Counted from the stretch's first letter, positions 40,791-50,266 are shown. The stretch is DNA of 64,000 nucleotides from Haemophilus haemolyticus (GCF_001679045.1 NZ_LYCK01000001.1:161859-225858), one strand, 5' to 3'. Program-made: numbers and translations. The notes: generated by a model not told the origin, from the sequence alone.

Positions 40791-41534
40791 ATGATAAACA
40801 TTATTTTTCTTCACGGACTTCTTGGTACAAAAAATGACTGGCAAAAAGTCATTGAAAATCTACCGCACTTTAATTGTATTGCGCTAGATTTACCCTTTCA
40901 CGGGCAAGCTAAAGATATTGAAGTCACAAATTTTGAAGAAACGGCAGAGTATTTGGCTCGGCAAATTAAAAGTGCGGTGAAAAATGAACCGTATTTTCTT
41001 GTTGGGTATTCGCTAGGTGGCAGGATTGCTTTGTATTATGCACTGCAAGCTCAGGTGGAAAGATCTAATTTGCAAGGTGTTATTTTAGAAGGGGCGAATC
41101 TAGGTTTAAAAACTGACGAAGAAAAACAGGCTCGTTTTCAGCAGGATTTTGCTTGGGCTCAACGTTTTATGCAAGAATCACCAGAAAATGTATTAAATGA
41201 TTGGTATCAACAGCCCGTGTTTTCTCATTTAACTGAAGAAGAAAGACTGCAATTAGTTGAAAAACGAAAATTAAATTGCGGTGAAAATATTGGCAAGATG
41301 CTATTGGCGACAAGTCTATCCAAACAACCTGATTTTAGTGAAAAAGTGAGGTTAAGTTCTTTGCCATTTTTTTATTTTTGTGGGGCACGAGATCATAAGT
41401 TCCAAGTTTTAGCCAAAGAAAATCAAATTAATTTAGTAACCATTCCTTCCGCTGGGCATAACTCACATTTAGGAAATTCAAAATATTTCTCTGAAAAAAT
41501 AGAAAATTGCATATTAAAAATTGCTAGACCTTAG
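40791..41534 (+). CDS. menH: SHCHC synthase, alpha/beta hydrolase
   Basis: Eliminates pyruvate from SEPHCHC in menaquinone synthesis. 247 residues: HGLLGTKNDW oxyanion region (about 8-17), the nucleophile elbow VGYSLGGRIAL with Ser near 85, a mobile lid, and the catalytic His in SAGHNSHLG near 226. It follows menD by 61 bases with a hairpin in between. Two USS lie within (40862, 40970). Confidence 0.92.
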   Translation: MINIIFLHGLLGTKNDWQKVIENLPHFNCIALDLPFHGQAKDIEVTNFEETAEYLARQIKSAVKNEPYFLVGYSLGGRIALYYALQAQVERSNLQGVILEGANLGLKTDEEKQARFQQDFAWAQRFMQESPENVLNDWYQQPVFSHLTEEERLQLVEKRKLNCGENIGKMLLATSLSKQPDFSEKVRLSSLPFFYFCGARDHKFQVLAKENQINLVTIPSAGHNSHLGNSKYFSEKIENCILKIARP

Positions 41535-41589
41535 TTAAAATGCTAGGATTCAATCCTTTCTCTTTATAATAAACTACTAAGGAAATACA

Positions 41590-42906
41590 ATGTCTACACA
41601 ACTTCGTAATAATCCGATGAAAGTGGCGTTAGCCTCGATGGTCGGTACGGCAATCGAATTTTTTGATTATTATATCTATGCAGCTGCCGCTGTATTAGTT
41701 TTCAATACGCAATTCTTCCATAGCGATGATCCGCTTTCTAATGATTTACTTTCTCTTTCTACGCTTGCTTTAGCATTTTTTGCACGTCCAATTGGTTCGG
41801 CATTATTTGGTCACTTTGGCGATAAAATTGGTCGTAAAAAAACCTTAGTTGCCTCCCTTGTTTTAATGGGCGGTTCAACGGTAGTAATTGGCTTACTTCC
41901 TAACTATGCTCAAATCGGTATCTGGGCACCGATTTTGCTTTGCGTATGCCGTGTTGGTCAAGGTATTGGACTCGGTGGCGAATGGGGCGGTGCAGCTTTA
42001 GTTGCAACAGAAAATGCGCCAGAAGGTAAACGTGCATGGTACGGTACTTTCCCTCAATTAGGTGCACCAATCGGTTTATTTGTAGCGAATGCAACATTCT
42101 TCTTGGTTAGCTATTTCCTCGGGCAAGATGCCCTTGTGGAATGGGCATGGCGTATTCCGTTTGTATCTTCTGTTTTATTGGTCGCTGTCGGCTTATATGT
42201 TCGCTTAACTTTGCATGAAAGCCATGTATTTGTGGAAGCGGAGCAAAAAGGTAAAAAGTTGAATGCACCAGTGAGTGTTGTTTTTACTAAACACTTAAAA
42301 CCAATGGTTATTGGTACATTTATCATGGTGGCAACTTATTCTCTGTTTTACATTATGACGGCTTTTGCTCAGGCATATTCTCGAACAGCACCAAAGCTTT
42401 CTGAAGCAGGTTATGCGCTTGGCTTAGGTATCCCAGCAAATACATTTACTGGCTTGTTATTAATTAGCGCTATTGTATTTGGTATTTTTATCAGTATTTC
42501 TGGTGTTTATGCCGATAAAATTGGTCGCCGTAAATGGTTGATTTGGGTGACGGTAGCCGTTGGCGTGCTCGGTTTAACCATGCCATTCTTCTTAGAAAAT
42601 GGTACCCCAATGAGCGTATTTGCATTTTTAGTAATTGGTATGGCGATCATGGGGATGACATTTGGTCCAATGGCTGCGCTATTACCAGAATTATTTCCAA
42701 CGGAAGTGCGTTATTCAGGCGCATCTCTTGCCTATAATTTAGCATCAATTATTGGTGCAACGATTGCGGCGATGATTTCTTTAAAAATTAATGCGTCATT
42801 TGGTGTGATGGGTGTAGGTATTTATTTAGCAATCAATGCCCTCATGACGCTATTGGCATTATTAGCGTCAAAAGAAACTAAAAACGTAGATTTAACACAA
42901 ATCTAA
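41590..42906 (+). CDS. MFS metabolite:H+ symporter (MHS family)
   Basis: Twelve-helix major facilitator of 438 residues. The conserved loop 2-3 motif GHFGDKIGRKKTLV (about 77-90), the N-terminal FFDYYIYAAAA of the ProP/ShiA/KgtP group, and RVGQGIGLGGEWGGA (about 122-136). Family members import compounds such as proline/betaine, shikimate, citrate or 2-oxoglutarate; the substrate here is not deducible. It is followed by a USS-variant terminator. Confidence 0.85.
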   Translation: MSTQLRNNPMKVALASMVGTAIEFFDYYIYAAAAVLVFNTQFFHSDDPLSNDLLSLSTLALAFFARPIGSALFGHFGDKIGRKKTLVASLVLMGGSTVVIGLLPNYAQIGIWAPILLCVCRVGQGIGLGGEWGGAALVATENAPEGKRAWYGTFPQLGAPIGLFVANATFFLVSYFLGQDALVEWAWRIPFVSSVLLVAVGLYVRLTLHESHVFVEAEQKGKKLNAPVSVVFTKHLKPMVIGTFIMVATYSLFYIMTAFAQAYSRTAPKLSEAGYALGLGIPANTFTGLLLISAIVFGIFISISGVYADKIGRRKWLIWVTVAVGVLGLTMPFFLENGTPMSVFAFLVIGMAIMGMTFGPMAALLPELFPTEVRYSGASLAYNLASIIGATIAAMISLKINASFGVMGVGIYLAINALMTLLALLASKETKNVDLTQI

Positions 42907-42919
42907 TCCTAGTTAAGAA

Positions 42920-42955
42920 AAAAGAGCGGTGAAATTTCACCGCTCTTTTGCCTTT
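42920..42955 (+). terminator. Terminator with variant USS arms after the MFS gene
   Basis: AAGAGCGGTGAAA and TTTCACCGCTCTT make a perfect stem with a T-run. Each arm differs from the uptake core AAGTGCGGT by the same, mutually compensating base (T to A). Confidence 0.85.
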
Positions 42956-42978
42956 CTTTCTTTAGTTTATTTTCAATA

Positions 42979-43302
42979 TTAACTTTCAAACGAATCTTTT
43001 AAGCGTTCATCTGCTCGACGAGATTCATTTTTATGTTGAAGTTTATTAAGCTGGCGCTCCAATTTTTCCTCAACTTCATTAATTGCTTTATACATATCAT
43101 CTGAGGTTGCACTTGCCAATAAATTGCCCAGTGGCGTGCCAATAGATGCTTCTACAGTAAATCCATTCGGTACTTTGTTTAAAACAAAATGGGGGGTAAT
43201 TAACTGTGTTTGCCATTTACCTAATTTCGCGAGTCTTTCCTCCACGTGTTCACGAATTGTAGGGGTGATTTCCATTTGTTTGCTGGTGATATTAAGTGTC
43301 AT
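42979..43302 (-). CDS. raiA: Ribosome-associated inhibitor (RaiA/HPF family)
   Basis: Stationary-phase ribosome-binding protein of 107 residues in the short RaiA/HPF family, with N-terminal [24 protein letters not shown] and conserved [27 protein letters not shown]. Binds the decoding region and blocks A and P sites. The short length lacks the HPF C-terminal dimerization extension. The gene stands alone between the MFS and AGCS genes. Confidence 0.93.
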   Translation of the reverse strand: MTLNITSKQMEITPTIREHVEERLAKLGKWQTQLITPHFVLNKVPNGFTVEASIGTPLGNLLASATSDDMYKAINEVEEKLERQLNKLQHKNESRRADERLKDSFES

Positions 43303-43498
43303 AGCATTTACCTCTTTGTTGCGCGATTTACAGTTTTCTTTAATTACAAAATAGCTTTCTTAATTCAGGTTTTCAAGGTCTTTAAGAGGAAATGTCAAAG
43401 TAATTTTTAAAAATATGATCTATGTCTAATTTCTGAAAAAAGCTGTTTTTCTTTCTAAGATAAGTTGTTAAGATGGGAAATTGTGATAAGAAAAAAAA

Positions 43499-43530
43499 GT
43501 GTGGATATTGATTGTATCCACACCTTTTTT
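43499..43530 (-). terminator. Terminator after the AGCS gene
   Basis: GTGTGGATA (43499-43507) and TATCCACAC (43515-43523) pair around a 7-base loop, with A and T runs on opposite sides, so it could act in both directions. Confidence 0.8.
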
Positions 43531-43537
43531 CATTTGA

Positions 43538-44908
43538 TTATTCTACGATTTCATCTTGATCGTGATGATTTATTTTCAATCGTTGGAAATAGTCTTTTGT
43601 TTCTTCAATCACAACTTTTCGCAATCCAATGAGCGCGATGAGATTTGGAAATGCCATTAAACCATTTACGATATCGGCGATAATCCATATTAAATTTAAG
43701 TGTAAGAATGAGCCTAACCCCACCAACACAATATAAGCTAAACGATATAGTTTTACGCCACGAATACCAACGAGATAAACAAAGCAACGTTCACCGTAGT
43801 AACACCAGCCTAAAATAGTTGTGAATGCAAAAAATAATAAACCGACGGTTACAATCGTTGCGCCAATTGATGCCCCTAAACCTTGTGCAAAGGCGTAGTT
43901 TGTTACTGTTGCACCCGCTAATTCAGGGTTATTCCAAGCTCCTGTTAACACTAATACAATACCTGTCATTGTACAAACGATGATGGTATCCAAGAATGTT
44001 CCTGTCATGGAAATTAAGCCTTGACGGACAGGCTCACGAGTTTGTGCCGCTGCAGCTGCAATTGGTGCGCTTCCTAAACCTGATTCATTGGAGAAAATGC
44101 CTCGAGCAACGCCTGATTGAATAGCCTTCATTACGGTAAAGCCAACAGCCCCGCCTAGCGCAGCTTGGGGCTCAAAAGCGCTATAAATAATTAATGAGAT
44201 CGCATCTGGTACTTTTTCTATATTTAAAAGGATAATAACTAGTGAAGTAGTGACGTATAAAATCGCCATAAACGGCACAATTACCGATGATGCGGTTGCG
44301 ATACGTTTTACACCACCAAGAATGATTAAGCCGACTAAAAGTGTAACAATAATTGCAGTAACTAAAACTGGAATATTAAAAGTGTCTTGCATTGCATGGG
44401 TAATCGCATTGACCTGTGGGAATGTACCGATCCCGAAAAAGGCAACCATTACACCAAATAATGCAAATAATTTTGCTAGCCATTTGATACCTAACCCGCG
44501 TTCAATGTAATACATTGGACCGCCAGCCATAAAGCCATTTTTATCGCGAACACGGTATTTTACCGCAAGCAAGCATTCAGCATATTTTGTTGCCATTCCT
44601 AATAAGGCGACCAGCCACATCCAAAAAATAGCGCCAGGTCCACCTGCTTGTACAGCAGTTGCAACGCCCACAATATTCCCCGTTCCGATTGTTGCTGCTA
44701 ATGCGGTACAAAGTGCGGCAAAAGATGAGACATCACCTTTTCCACCTTTATCTTTTTTAAATAAATAACCTAGCGCACGTGGTAAATAGCGAATTTGAAT
44801 AAAGCCTAAACGTAGCGTTAAATAGAGCCCCGTGCCCGATAAGAGTATGAGTAGCGGAGCGCCCCAAATAAAGCTATCAATAGCTGAAAGAATTGACTCA
44901 ATTGTCAT
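43538..44908 (-). CDS. Sodium:alanine/glycine symporter (AGCS family)
   Basis: Inner-membrane sodium symporter of 456 residues with about 11 membrane helices. The family signature GGPMYYIERGLG (about 129-140) and NESGLGSAPIAAAAAQT (about 267-283) are clear. The gene lies under a tandem glycine riboswitch, so glycine is the likely main substrate, imported when it can be used. The start ATG at 44908 follows GAGGAATC. A hairpin ends the gene. Confidence 0.93.
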   Translation of the reverse strand: MTIESILSAIDSFIWGAPLLILLSGTGLYLTLRLGFIQIRYLPRALGYLFKKDKGGKGDVSSFAALCTALAATIGTGNIVGVATAVQAGGPGAIFWMWLVALLGMATKYAECLLAVKYRVRDKNGFMAGGPMYYIERGLGIKWLAKLFALFGVMVAFFGIGTFPQVNAITHAMQDTFNIPVLVTAIIVTLLVGLIILGGVKRIATASSVIVPFMAILYVTTSLVIILLNIEKVPDAISLIIYSAFEPQAALGGAVGFTVMKAIQSGVARGIFSNESGLGSAPIAAAAAQTREPVRQGLISMTGTFLDTIIVCTMTGIVLVLTGAWNNPELAGATVTNYAFAQGLGASIGATIVTVGLLFFAFTTILGWCYYGERCFVYLVGIRGVKLYRLAYIVLVGLGSFLHLNLIWIIADIVNGLMAFPNLIALIGLRKVVIEETKDYFQRLKINHHDQDEIVE

Positions 44909-44916
44909 GTGATTCC

Positions 44917-44944
44917 TCGTCGTTTAAATCAAAAATAAACACGA
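44917..44944 (-). promoter_or_regulatory. Candidate Shine-Dalgarno-masking hairpin before the AGCS start
   Basis: On the minus strand TCGTGTTTA pairs with TAAACGACGA (one bulge) immediately before GGAATC and the start ATG, so the base of the stem touches the ribosome binding site. It could be the translational expression platform of the upstream glycine riboswitch. Confidence 0.5.
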
Positions 44945-45019
44945 CAAGAAGACGAAAAGATACAATGGAAAAGAAAGTGCGGTGAAAAGATAGATAATTT
45001 CCACACTTACGATAGATTG

Positions 45020-45215
45020 TCTTTTGCCCCTGTCCTTTTGCCTGAGCGTTTGAAAAACGATTGAAAAATTAACCGCTCTTTTGCGCCTTCGGCGTCCATT
45101 TCTAAAATGGATCTCTCCAAGGGTTCGTCCAGTAACAGTCCCTGCCATCGCACCTGAAAGATTTTACATCGTCGGTGTGGGGTCAATTCCCCGCTCTCCA
45201 GCTACCTTCATCCGA
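45020..45215 (-). ncRNA. Tandem glycine riboswitch
   Basis: Two glycine aptamers in series on the minus strand. The distal one (about 45130-45210) has GGAGAG, CACCGA, TTTCAGGT and GCAGGGACTG. The proximal one (about 45025-45120) has GGAGAGATCC, GACGCCGAAGGCGCAA and CGCTCAGGCAAAAGGACAGGGG. The linker is short, as in other tandem glycine switches. It lies 110 bases before the AGCS symporter start and no intrinsic terminator follows, so control is probably translational or Rho-linked. Known family: gcvT-type (glycine) riboswitch. Confidence 0.95.
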
Positions 45216-45222
45216 ACTCACT

Positions 45223-45247
45223 TTTCATTGTGACAATCACAATGAAA
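45223..45247 (-). other. Perfect 11-bp dyad at the riboswitch transcription start
   Basis: TTTCATTGTGA and TCACAATGAAA flank a CAA loop, just downstream of the predicted promoter. Too tightly spaced (3 bases) for a normal CRP site (6 bases). It could be an operator or a 5' hairpin that stabilizes the RNA. Confidence 0.6.
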
Positions 45248-45255
45248 GCATGTGA

Positions 45256-45284
45256 ATTCTATCAAAATGGGAAATTAATTTCAA
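45256..45284 (-). promoter_or_regulatory. Putative promoter of the glycine riboswitch-AGCS transcript
   Basis: TTGAAA (complement of 45279-45284) and TAGAAT (complement of 45256-45261) are separated by 17 bases. Transcription would begin near 45249, just before the dyad and riboswitch. Confidence 0.7.
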
Positions 45285-45328
45285 AAAGGAATTTTAAAAT
45301 AGTCTCTCAGTTGATAGAAATAATGGCT

Positions 45329-46039
45329 TTATTCTATATCCCCACAAAAACGATACCCTTCACCATGCACCGTCATAATGATATTTGGGGTATTAGGATG
45401 ATCTTCAAAATGTTTTCTAATGCGTCGAATTGTGACATCTACAGTACGATCCTGAGGTTTCAATTCACGTCCCGTCATTTTTTTTAGTAATTCTTCACGA
45501 GTTTGTAATTTTCCTGGATTTTCACAGAAATGCAGCATTGCACGAAATTCACTGCGCGGAAGTTTAAATTCTTGACCTTCTGGCGTAATTAAACTGTGGC
45601 TATTTAAATCTAATTTCCAACCATTAAAACGATAGAATTCTCGACCAAATGTATTTTCTTTTTCTTGATGTGGCATTGTGCGATGCAATAGATTACGTGC
45701 ACGGATAGTCAATTCCCGAGGATTAAAAGGCTTGGTTAAATAATCGTCGGCACCGATTTCTAGCCCTAGAATTTTATCGACTTCATTATCACGACCAGTT
45801 AGGAATATTAGTGGCAAGTTGAGCTCTTCGCGGAGCTCTCTTGCTAATAATAAACCGTTTTTACCCGGTAAATTAATATCCATCACCACCAAATTAATAT
45901 TGTGGTTTTCCAACATGTGATGCATCTCTGCGCCATTTTCTGCTTCAAGCACATCATACCCTTCTGCTTCAAAAATCCCTTTAAGCGTATTTCGGGTAAC
46001 GATTTCATCTTCAACAACGAGAATTTGTGGAGTAGCCAT
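45329..46039 (-). CDS. arcA: Aerobic respiration response regulator ArcA
   Basis: OmpR-family regulator of 236 residues that represses aerobic metabolism under reducing conditions after phosphorylation by ArcB. The receiver domain has the phosphorylation Asp in [13 protein letters not shown] (Asp at about residue 54) and the conserved Lys in [12 protein letters not shown]. The C-terminal winged helix contains [15 protein letters not shown]. It is divergent from dsbD across a FNR-like site. Confidence 0.97.
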   Translation of the reverse strand: MATPQILVVEDEIVTRNTLKGIFEAEGYDVLEAENGAEMHHMLENHNINLVVMDINLPGKNGLLLARELREELNLPLIFLTGRDNEVDKILGLEIGADDYLTKPFNPRELTIRARNLLHRTMPHQEKENTFGREFYRFNGWKLDLNSHSLITPEGQEFKLPRSEFRAMLHFCENPGKLQTREELLKKMTGRELKPQDRTVDVTIRRIRKHFEDHPNTPNIIMTVHGEGYRFCGDIE

Positions 46040-46150
46040 TTTCCATCCTTATACTTATTTTGGTGTATGCTATCATGATTCCATTCTAGCGGTGTAACAT
46101 TGTTGTAACAATAAAAAAGTGCGGTTATTTTTTATAAGATTTTCTTTTTT

Positions 46151-46164
46151 ATGATCTAAATCAT
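46151..46164. promoter_or_regulatory. FNR-type site between arcA and dsbD
   Basis: ATGATCTAAATCAT is a clean 5-4-5 inverted repeat fitting the FNR consensus TTGAT-N4-ATCAA apart from the outer bases. Its centre is about 47 bases upstream of the likely dsbD transcription start and 120 bases from arcA. Confidence 0.6.
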
Positions 46165-46229
46165 AGTTTTAGATATTCAAATTTCTTTGTGATAGAATTT
46201 TGCGCATTTTTACTTTTCCTTTCAATTCT

Positions 46230-47969
46230 ATGAAAAAACTTTTTCTTTTTTTTACACTGATTTTTACCGCACTTGCAGCTAATGCAGGTCTATTTGATAA
46301 AAAACAATCTTTCTTGAAAGTAGATGATGCTTTTGCATTCTCTGCCACTTTATCTACGGATAAAAGTCAATTACAGGTTCATTGGGACATTGCTGATGGC
46401 TATTATTTATATCAAGATAAGATTAGTGCTGAATTAGTGGGTAAATCGGATTCTCTCACTTTGCATGCCCAACAAGCAGCTGAATTACACCAAGATCCTT
46501 ATTTTGGTGAAGTGAAGGTGTTTACTCACTCAATTGATGGCGTATTTATCGGCGCATTTAGCAATGCTGATGATCAGGTTGAAATCACTTATCAAGGATG
46601 TACCGAAGGTTTTTGCTATCCGCCTGAAACTAAAGTATTACGAATTGGGGATTTAGCCGTTTCTCAAGAGAAAATTGTCGAAAAAACAGTTGAAAAAAAT
46701 ACCGCACTTTTATCTGAACAAGATCGTTTAGCTGATGGTTTATTCCATAGTAAATGGGCGATTTTGGGTTTCTTTTTCTTGGGATTGGGACTGGCTTTTA
46801 CGCCTTGTGTATTGCCAATGTTACCGTTGCTTTCTGCTATTGTTATTGGTCAGCAACAACGTCCAAATATGATGCGAGCGTTTAGTTTAGCTTTTCTTTA
46901 TGTTCAAGGCATGGCACTGACTTACACCTTGTTAGGACTAGCAGTAGCGGCTATTGGTTTGCCGTTTCAAATCGCCTTGCAACATCCTTATGTGATGATT
47001 GGGCTTTCTATTTTATTTGTTGTGCTTGCCCTTTCAATGTTTGGCTTATTTACCATTCAATTGCCAAATAGCTTACAAAATAAATTGAATACATGGAGTC
47101 AAAAACAAACCTCAGGTGCTTTTGGCGGTTCCTTTGTGATGGGAATGATTGCTGGGTTGGTGGCATCACCTTGCACATCTGCACCACTTTCTGGCGCTTT
47201 ACTTTATGTGGCGCAAAGTGGTGATTTATTCACTGGCGCGGCAACTCTTTATTTACTCGCACTTGGTATGGGCGTGCCGCTAATGTTAATCACATTGTTT
47301 GGTAATAAAATTTTGCCAAAATCAGGTGAGTGGATGAACACAGTGAAACAAACATTCGGCTTTGTTATGTTAGCGTTACCTGTGTTTTTACTTTCTCGTA
47401 TTTTGCCTGAAGTATGGGAGCCACGCTTATGGGCTGGATTAGTGACAGCATTCTTTATTTGGTTTGCGTTGCAGATGCCTAAGAGTGGTTTTGGCTATGC
47501 CATTAAAATTATCAGTTTTGCGTTGGCTATGGTTTCCGTACAACCTTTGCAAAATTGGATTTGGCAAGCTCAGACCACAACACAAAGTGCGGGAGAAAAT
47601 AAGCCTGTTTCTCAGGTTAAATTTAAGCAAATTAAAAATATTGAAGAACTTGACCGCACTTTAGCGGAAACTCCGCATTCGATCGCGATGTTGGATTTAT
47701 ACGCGGATTGGTGTGTGGCTTGTAAAGAATTTGAAAAGTTGACTTTTTCAGATCCAAAAGTGCAACAGCAATTTCAAAATATCTTATTGTTACAAGTGAA
47801 TATGACAAAGAATAGCCCTGAAAATAAAGCATTAATGGAACGCTTTAATGTGATGGGATTACCCACAATTTTATTTTTTGATAAGCGAAATAATGAGATT
47901 CAAGGAAGTAGAGTAACGGGCTTTATGGATGCCGATTCTTTTTCTAATTGGATTGAAAAGCTACTTTAG
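46230..47969 (+). CDS. dsbD: Thiol:disulfide interchange protein DsbD
   Basis: Inner-membrane reductant carrier of 579 residues that passes electrons from thioredoxin to periplasmic DsbC, DsbG and cytochrome c maturation. After a signal peptide (MKKLFLFFTLIFTALAANAG) come the alpha domain with CTEGFC, eight membrane helices with TPCVLP and SPCTSAP, and a C-terminal thioredoxin-like gamma domain with CVACK. All six expected cysteines are present. The frame has ten more upstream codons but the ATG at 46230 starts a normal signal peptide. Confidence 0.96.
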   Translation: MKKLFLFFTLIFTALAANAGLFDKKQSFLKVDDAFAFSATLSTDKSQLQVHWDIADGYYLYQDKISAELVGKSDSLTLHAQQAAELHQDPYFGEVKVFTHSIDGVFIGAFSNADDQVEITYQGCTEGFCYPPETKVLRIGDLAVSQEKIVEKTVEKNTALLSEQDRLADGLFHSKWAILGFFFLGLGLAFTPCVLPMLPLLSAIVIGQQQRPNMMRAFSLAFLYVQGMALTYTLLGLAVAAIGLPFQIALQHPYVMIGLSILFVVLALSMFGLFTIQLPNSLQNKLNTWSQKQTSGAFGGSFVMGMIAGLVASPCTSAPLSGALLYVAQSGDLFTGAATLYLLALGMGVPLMLITLFGNKILPKSGEWMNTVKQTFGFVMLALPVFLLSRILPEVWEPRLWAGLVTAFFIWFALQMPKSGFGYAIKIISFALAMVSVQPLQNWIWQAQTTTQSAGENKPVSQVKFKQIKNIEELDRTLAETPHSIAMLDLYADWCVACKEFEKLTFSDPKVQQQFQNILLLQVNMTKNSPENKALMERFNVMGLPTILFFDKRNNEIQGSRVTGFMDADSFSNWIEKLL

Positions 47970-48081
47970 TTATTTTTTAATTTTAGTAAAGAGTTTTTTT
48001 CAATTTTGATTATTGTTTAACTATCCGTTAAATATTAATATGACACAGTTTTAATTCATCTTTAAACACAAAGGAAAGCAA

Positions 48082-48486
48082 ATGAACAATCTTGAAAAAT
48101 ATCGCCCTTATGTATTAGCGCTATTACGCATGACTGCTGCTTACATGTTTATCTTACATGGCACAGCAAAATTATGGGAGTTCCCAATTTCCATGACGGG
48201 TGGAAATGGCCCAGTCGGTGACTCTATGATGATTGTAGGTGGCGTGATTGAAATTGTCGGTTCAATCTTATTAATTTTAGGATTATTTACGCGTCCAGCT
48301 GCGTTTATTTTATCTGGTCAAATGGCTTTTGCGTATTTCTTTATGCATGTGGCTGGAAAAGGGAATTTATTATTCCCAATTGCAAATGGCGGTGAGCTTG
48401 CGTTACTTTACTCTATACTTTTCTTATATTTTGTATTCTCTGGTGCAGGTGCTTGTGCCTTAGATAACAAGTTTTTTAAAAAGTAG
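48082..48486 (+). CDS. DoxX-family membrane protein
   Basis: Small inner-membrane protein of 134 residues with four hydrophobic segments. The LRMTAAYMFILHGTAKLW and GLFTRPAAFILSGQMAFAYF regions match the DoxX/YphA group. Function is not established, though family members are linked to redox and oxidative stress. It stands alone after dsbD, with AAGGAAAG as ribosome binding site and a hairpin terminator at 48522-48545. Confidence 0.88.
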   Translation: MNNLEKYRPYVLALLRMTAAYMFILHGTAKLWEFPISMTGGNGPVGDSMMIVGGVIEIVGSILLILGLFTRPAAFILSGQMAFAYFFMHVAGKGNLLFPIANGGELALLYSILFLYFVFSGAGACALDNKFFKK

Positions 48487-48521
48487 TTTAGTTGTAGTTT
48501 CATAATTTAATCCTTTTATTT

Positions 48522-48545
48522 GCCCACGTTTTGTGGGCTTTTTTA
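48522..48545 (+). terminator. Terminator after the DoxX gene
   Basis: GCCCAC (48522-48527) and GTGGGC (48533-48538) pair around GTTTT-type loop and are followed by TTTTTTAT. Confidence 0.88.
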
Positions 48546-48603
48546 TATCTAAAATTTACCGTACTTTATTCTGATTACATTTTATTTAATCTTTCCTATA
48601 TTT

Positions 48604-48619
48604 ACGCAAACGATTGCGT
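48604..48619 (+). promoter_or_regulatory. PurR operator of purH
   Basis: ACGCAAACGATTGCGT matches the PurR box ACGCAAACGTTTGCGT with one mismatch. It lies 49 bases before the purH start, overlapping the promoter. PurR bound to hypoxanthine or guanine would repress purH. Confidence 0.92.
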
Positions 48620-48667
48620 TATAATTCACCCCGCTTATTTTTAACCATTTAATGAAAGGAAAATGTA

Positions 48668-50266
48668 ATGACAGATCGTCCAATTCGTCAGGCTTTACTG
48701 AGTGTTTCTGATAAAACCGGTATTGTAGAATTTGCTCAAGGATTAGTACAGCGTGGTGTAAAACTACTTTCCACAGGAGGTACCGCAAAATTGTTGGAGC
48801 AGCATGGTTTGCCGGTGACTGAAGTGTCTGATTATACGGGATTCCCTGAAATGATGGACGGTCGTGTGAAAACCTTACATCCAAAAGTGCATGGTGGGAT
48901 TTTAGGTCGTCGCGGTACAGATGATGCCATCATGCAACAACACGGCATTGAAGGCATTGATATGGTGGTGGTGAATTTATATCCATTTGCAGCCACCGTG
49001 GCTAAACCTGATTGCACCTTGGCTGATGCGGTAGAAAATATTGATATCGGTGGACCAACTATGGTGCGTTCTGCCGCGAAAAACCATAAAGATGTGGCGA
49101 TTGTGGTGAATAATCATGATTTCAACACAATTCTTGCAGAGATGGATAAACATCAAAACAGCCTAACGCTTGAAACTCGTTTTGATCTTGCCATCAAAGC
49201 ATTTGAACACACCGCGCAATACGATTCTATGATTGCGAACTATTTCGGACAAATGGTGAAACCATATCATGTAGCTGAGGAAGAAGATGCGAATGCGAAG
49301 TGCGGTCAATTCCCACGGACTTTAAATTTGAATTTCGTGCGTAAACAAACCATGCGTTACGGCGAGAATGCCCATCAAAATGCTGCTTTCTATGTTGATT
49401 TGAATGTGAAAGAAGCGAGCGTGGCTACGGCTAATCAACTGCAAGGTAAAGCCTTGTCTTACAATAATATTGCTGATACTGATGCAGCACTTGAATGCGT
49501 GAAAGAATTTGATGAGCCAGCTTGTGTAATCGTTAAACATGCCAATCCATGCGGCGTGGCTTTAGGTAAAGATATTTTAGAAGCCTATAATCGTGCATAC
49601 CAAACCGATCCAACTTCTGCATTTGGCGGCATTATTGCTTTCAACCGTGAATTAGACGAAAAAACCGCGAATGAAATTGTGGAACGTCAATTTGTTGAAG
49701 TGATTATTGCACCGAAAGTTTCTGCCGAAGCGCAAGAAGTGGTGAAACGTAAGAAAAATGTTCGTTTGCTTGAATGTGGCGAATGGACGTCACGTTCTGA
49801 ACGTTTGGATTTTAAACGTGTAAACGGCGGTTTATTAGTACAAGATGCGGATTTAGGCATGGTTGGTGTGGAGGATTTAAAAGTGGTGAGTAAACGTCAA
49901 CCAACTGAACAAGAATTAAAAGACTTATTATTCTGCTGGAAAGTGGCGAAATTTGTGAAATCCAATGCCATTGTTTACGCCAAAGATAACCAAACCATCG
50001 GCATTGGTGCAGGCCAAATGAGCCGTGTGTATTCGGCCAAAATTGCAGGTATCAAAGCACAGGATGAAGGCTTGACCGTGGCAGGTTGTGTAATGGCATC
50101 TGATGCGTTCTTCCCATTTCGTGACGGTATTGATGCAGCGGCGAAAGTAGGGATTCAATGTGTGATTCATCCAGGTGGCTCAATGCGCGATCAAGAAGTC
50201 ATTGATGCCGCGGATGAACATAATATGGTGATGGTATTGACTGGAATGCGTCATTTTAGACATTAA
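48668..50266 (+). CDS. purH: Bifunctional AICAR formyltransferase/IMP cyclohydrolase
   Basis: Last two steps of IMP synthesis. 532 residues: N-terminal cyclohydrolase with [13 protein letters not shown] and [16 protein letters not shown] (about 62-77), C-terminal transformylase with KHANPCGVA (about 290-298) and [16 protein letters not shown]. The PurR box upstream regulates it, and purD follows after 185 bases that contain a composite inverted repeat. Confidence 0.98.
   Translation: MTDRPIRQALLSVSDKTGIVEFAQGLVQRGVKLLSTGGTAKLLEQHGLPVTEVSDYTGFPEMMDGRVKTLHPKVHGGILGRRGTDDAIMQQHGIEGIDMVVVNLYPFAATVAKPDCTLADAVENIDIGGPTMVRSAAKNHKDVAIVVNNHDFNTILAEMDKHQNSLTLETRFDLAIKAFEHTAQYDSMIANYFGQMVKPYHVAEEEDANAKCGQFPRTLNLNFVRKQTMRYGENAHQNAAFYVDLNVKEASVATANQLQGKALSYNNIADTDAALECVKEFDEPACVIVKHANPCGVALGKDILEAYNRAYQTDPTSAFGGIIAFNRELDEKTANEIVERQFVEVIIAPKVSAEAQEVVKRKKNVRLLECGEWTSRSERLDFKRVNGGLLVQDADLGMVGVEDLKVVSKRQPTEQELKDLLFCWKVAKFVKSNAIVYAKDNQTIGIGAGQMSRVYSAKIAGIKAQDEGLTVAGCVMASDAFFPFRDGIDAAAKVGIQCVIHPGGSMRDQEVIDAADEHNMVMVLTGMRHFRH

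Noticed and set aside
45226..45244. CRP site at the glycine riboswitch start
   Set aside because: TGTGA and TCACA halves are only 3 bases apart; CRP needs 6.
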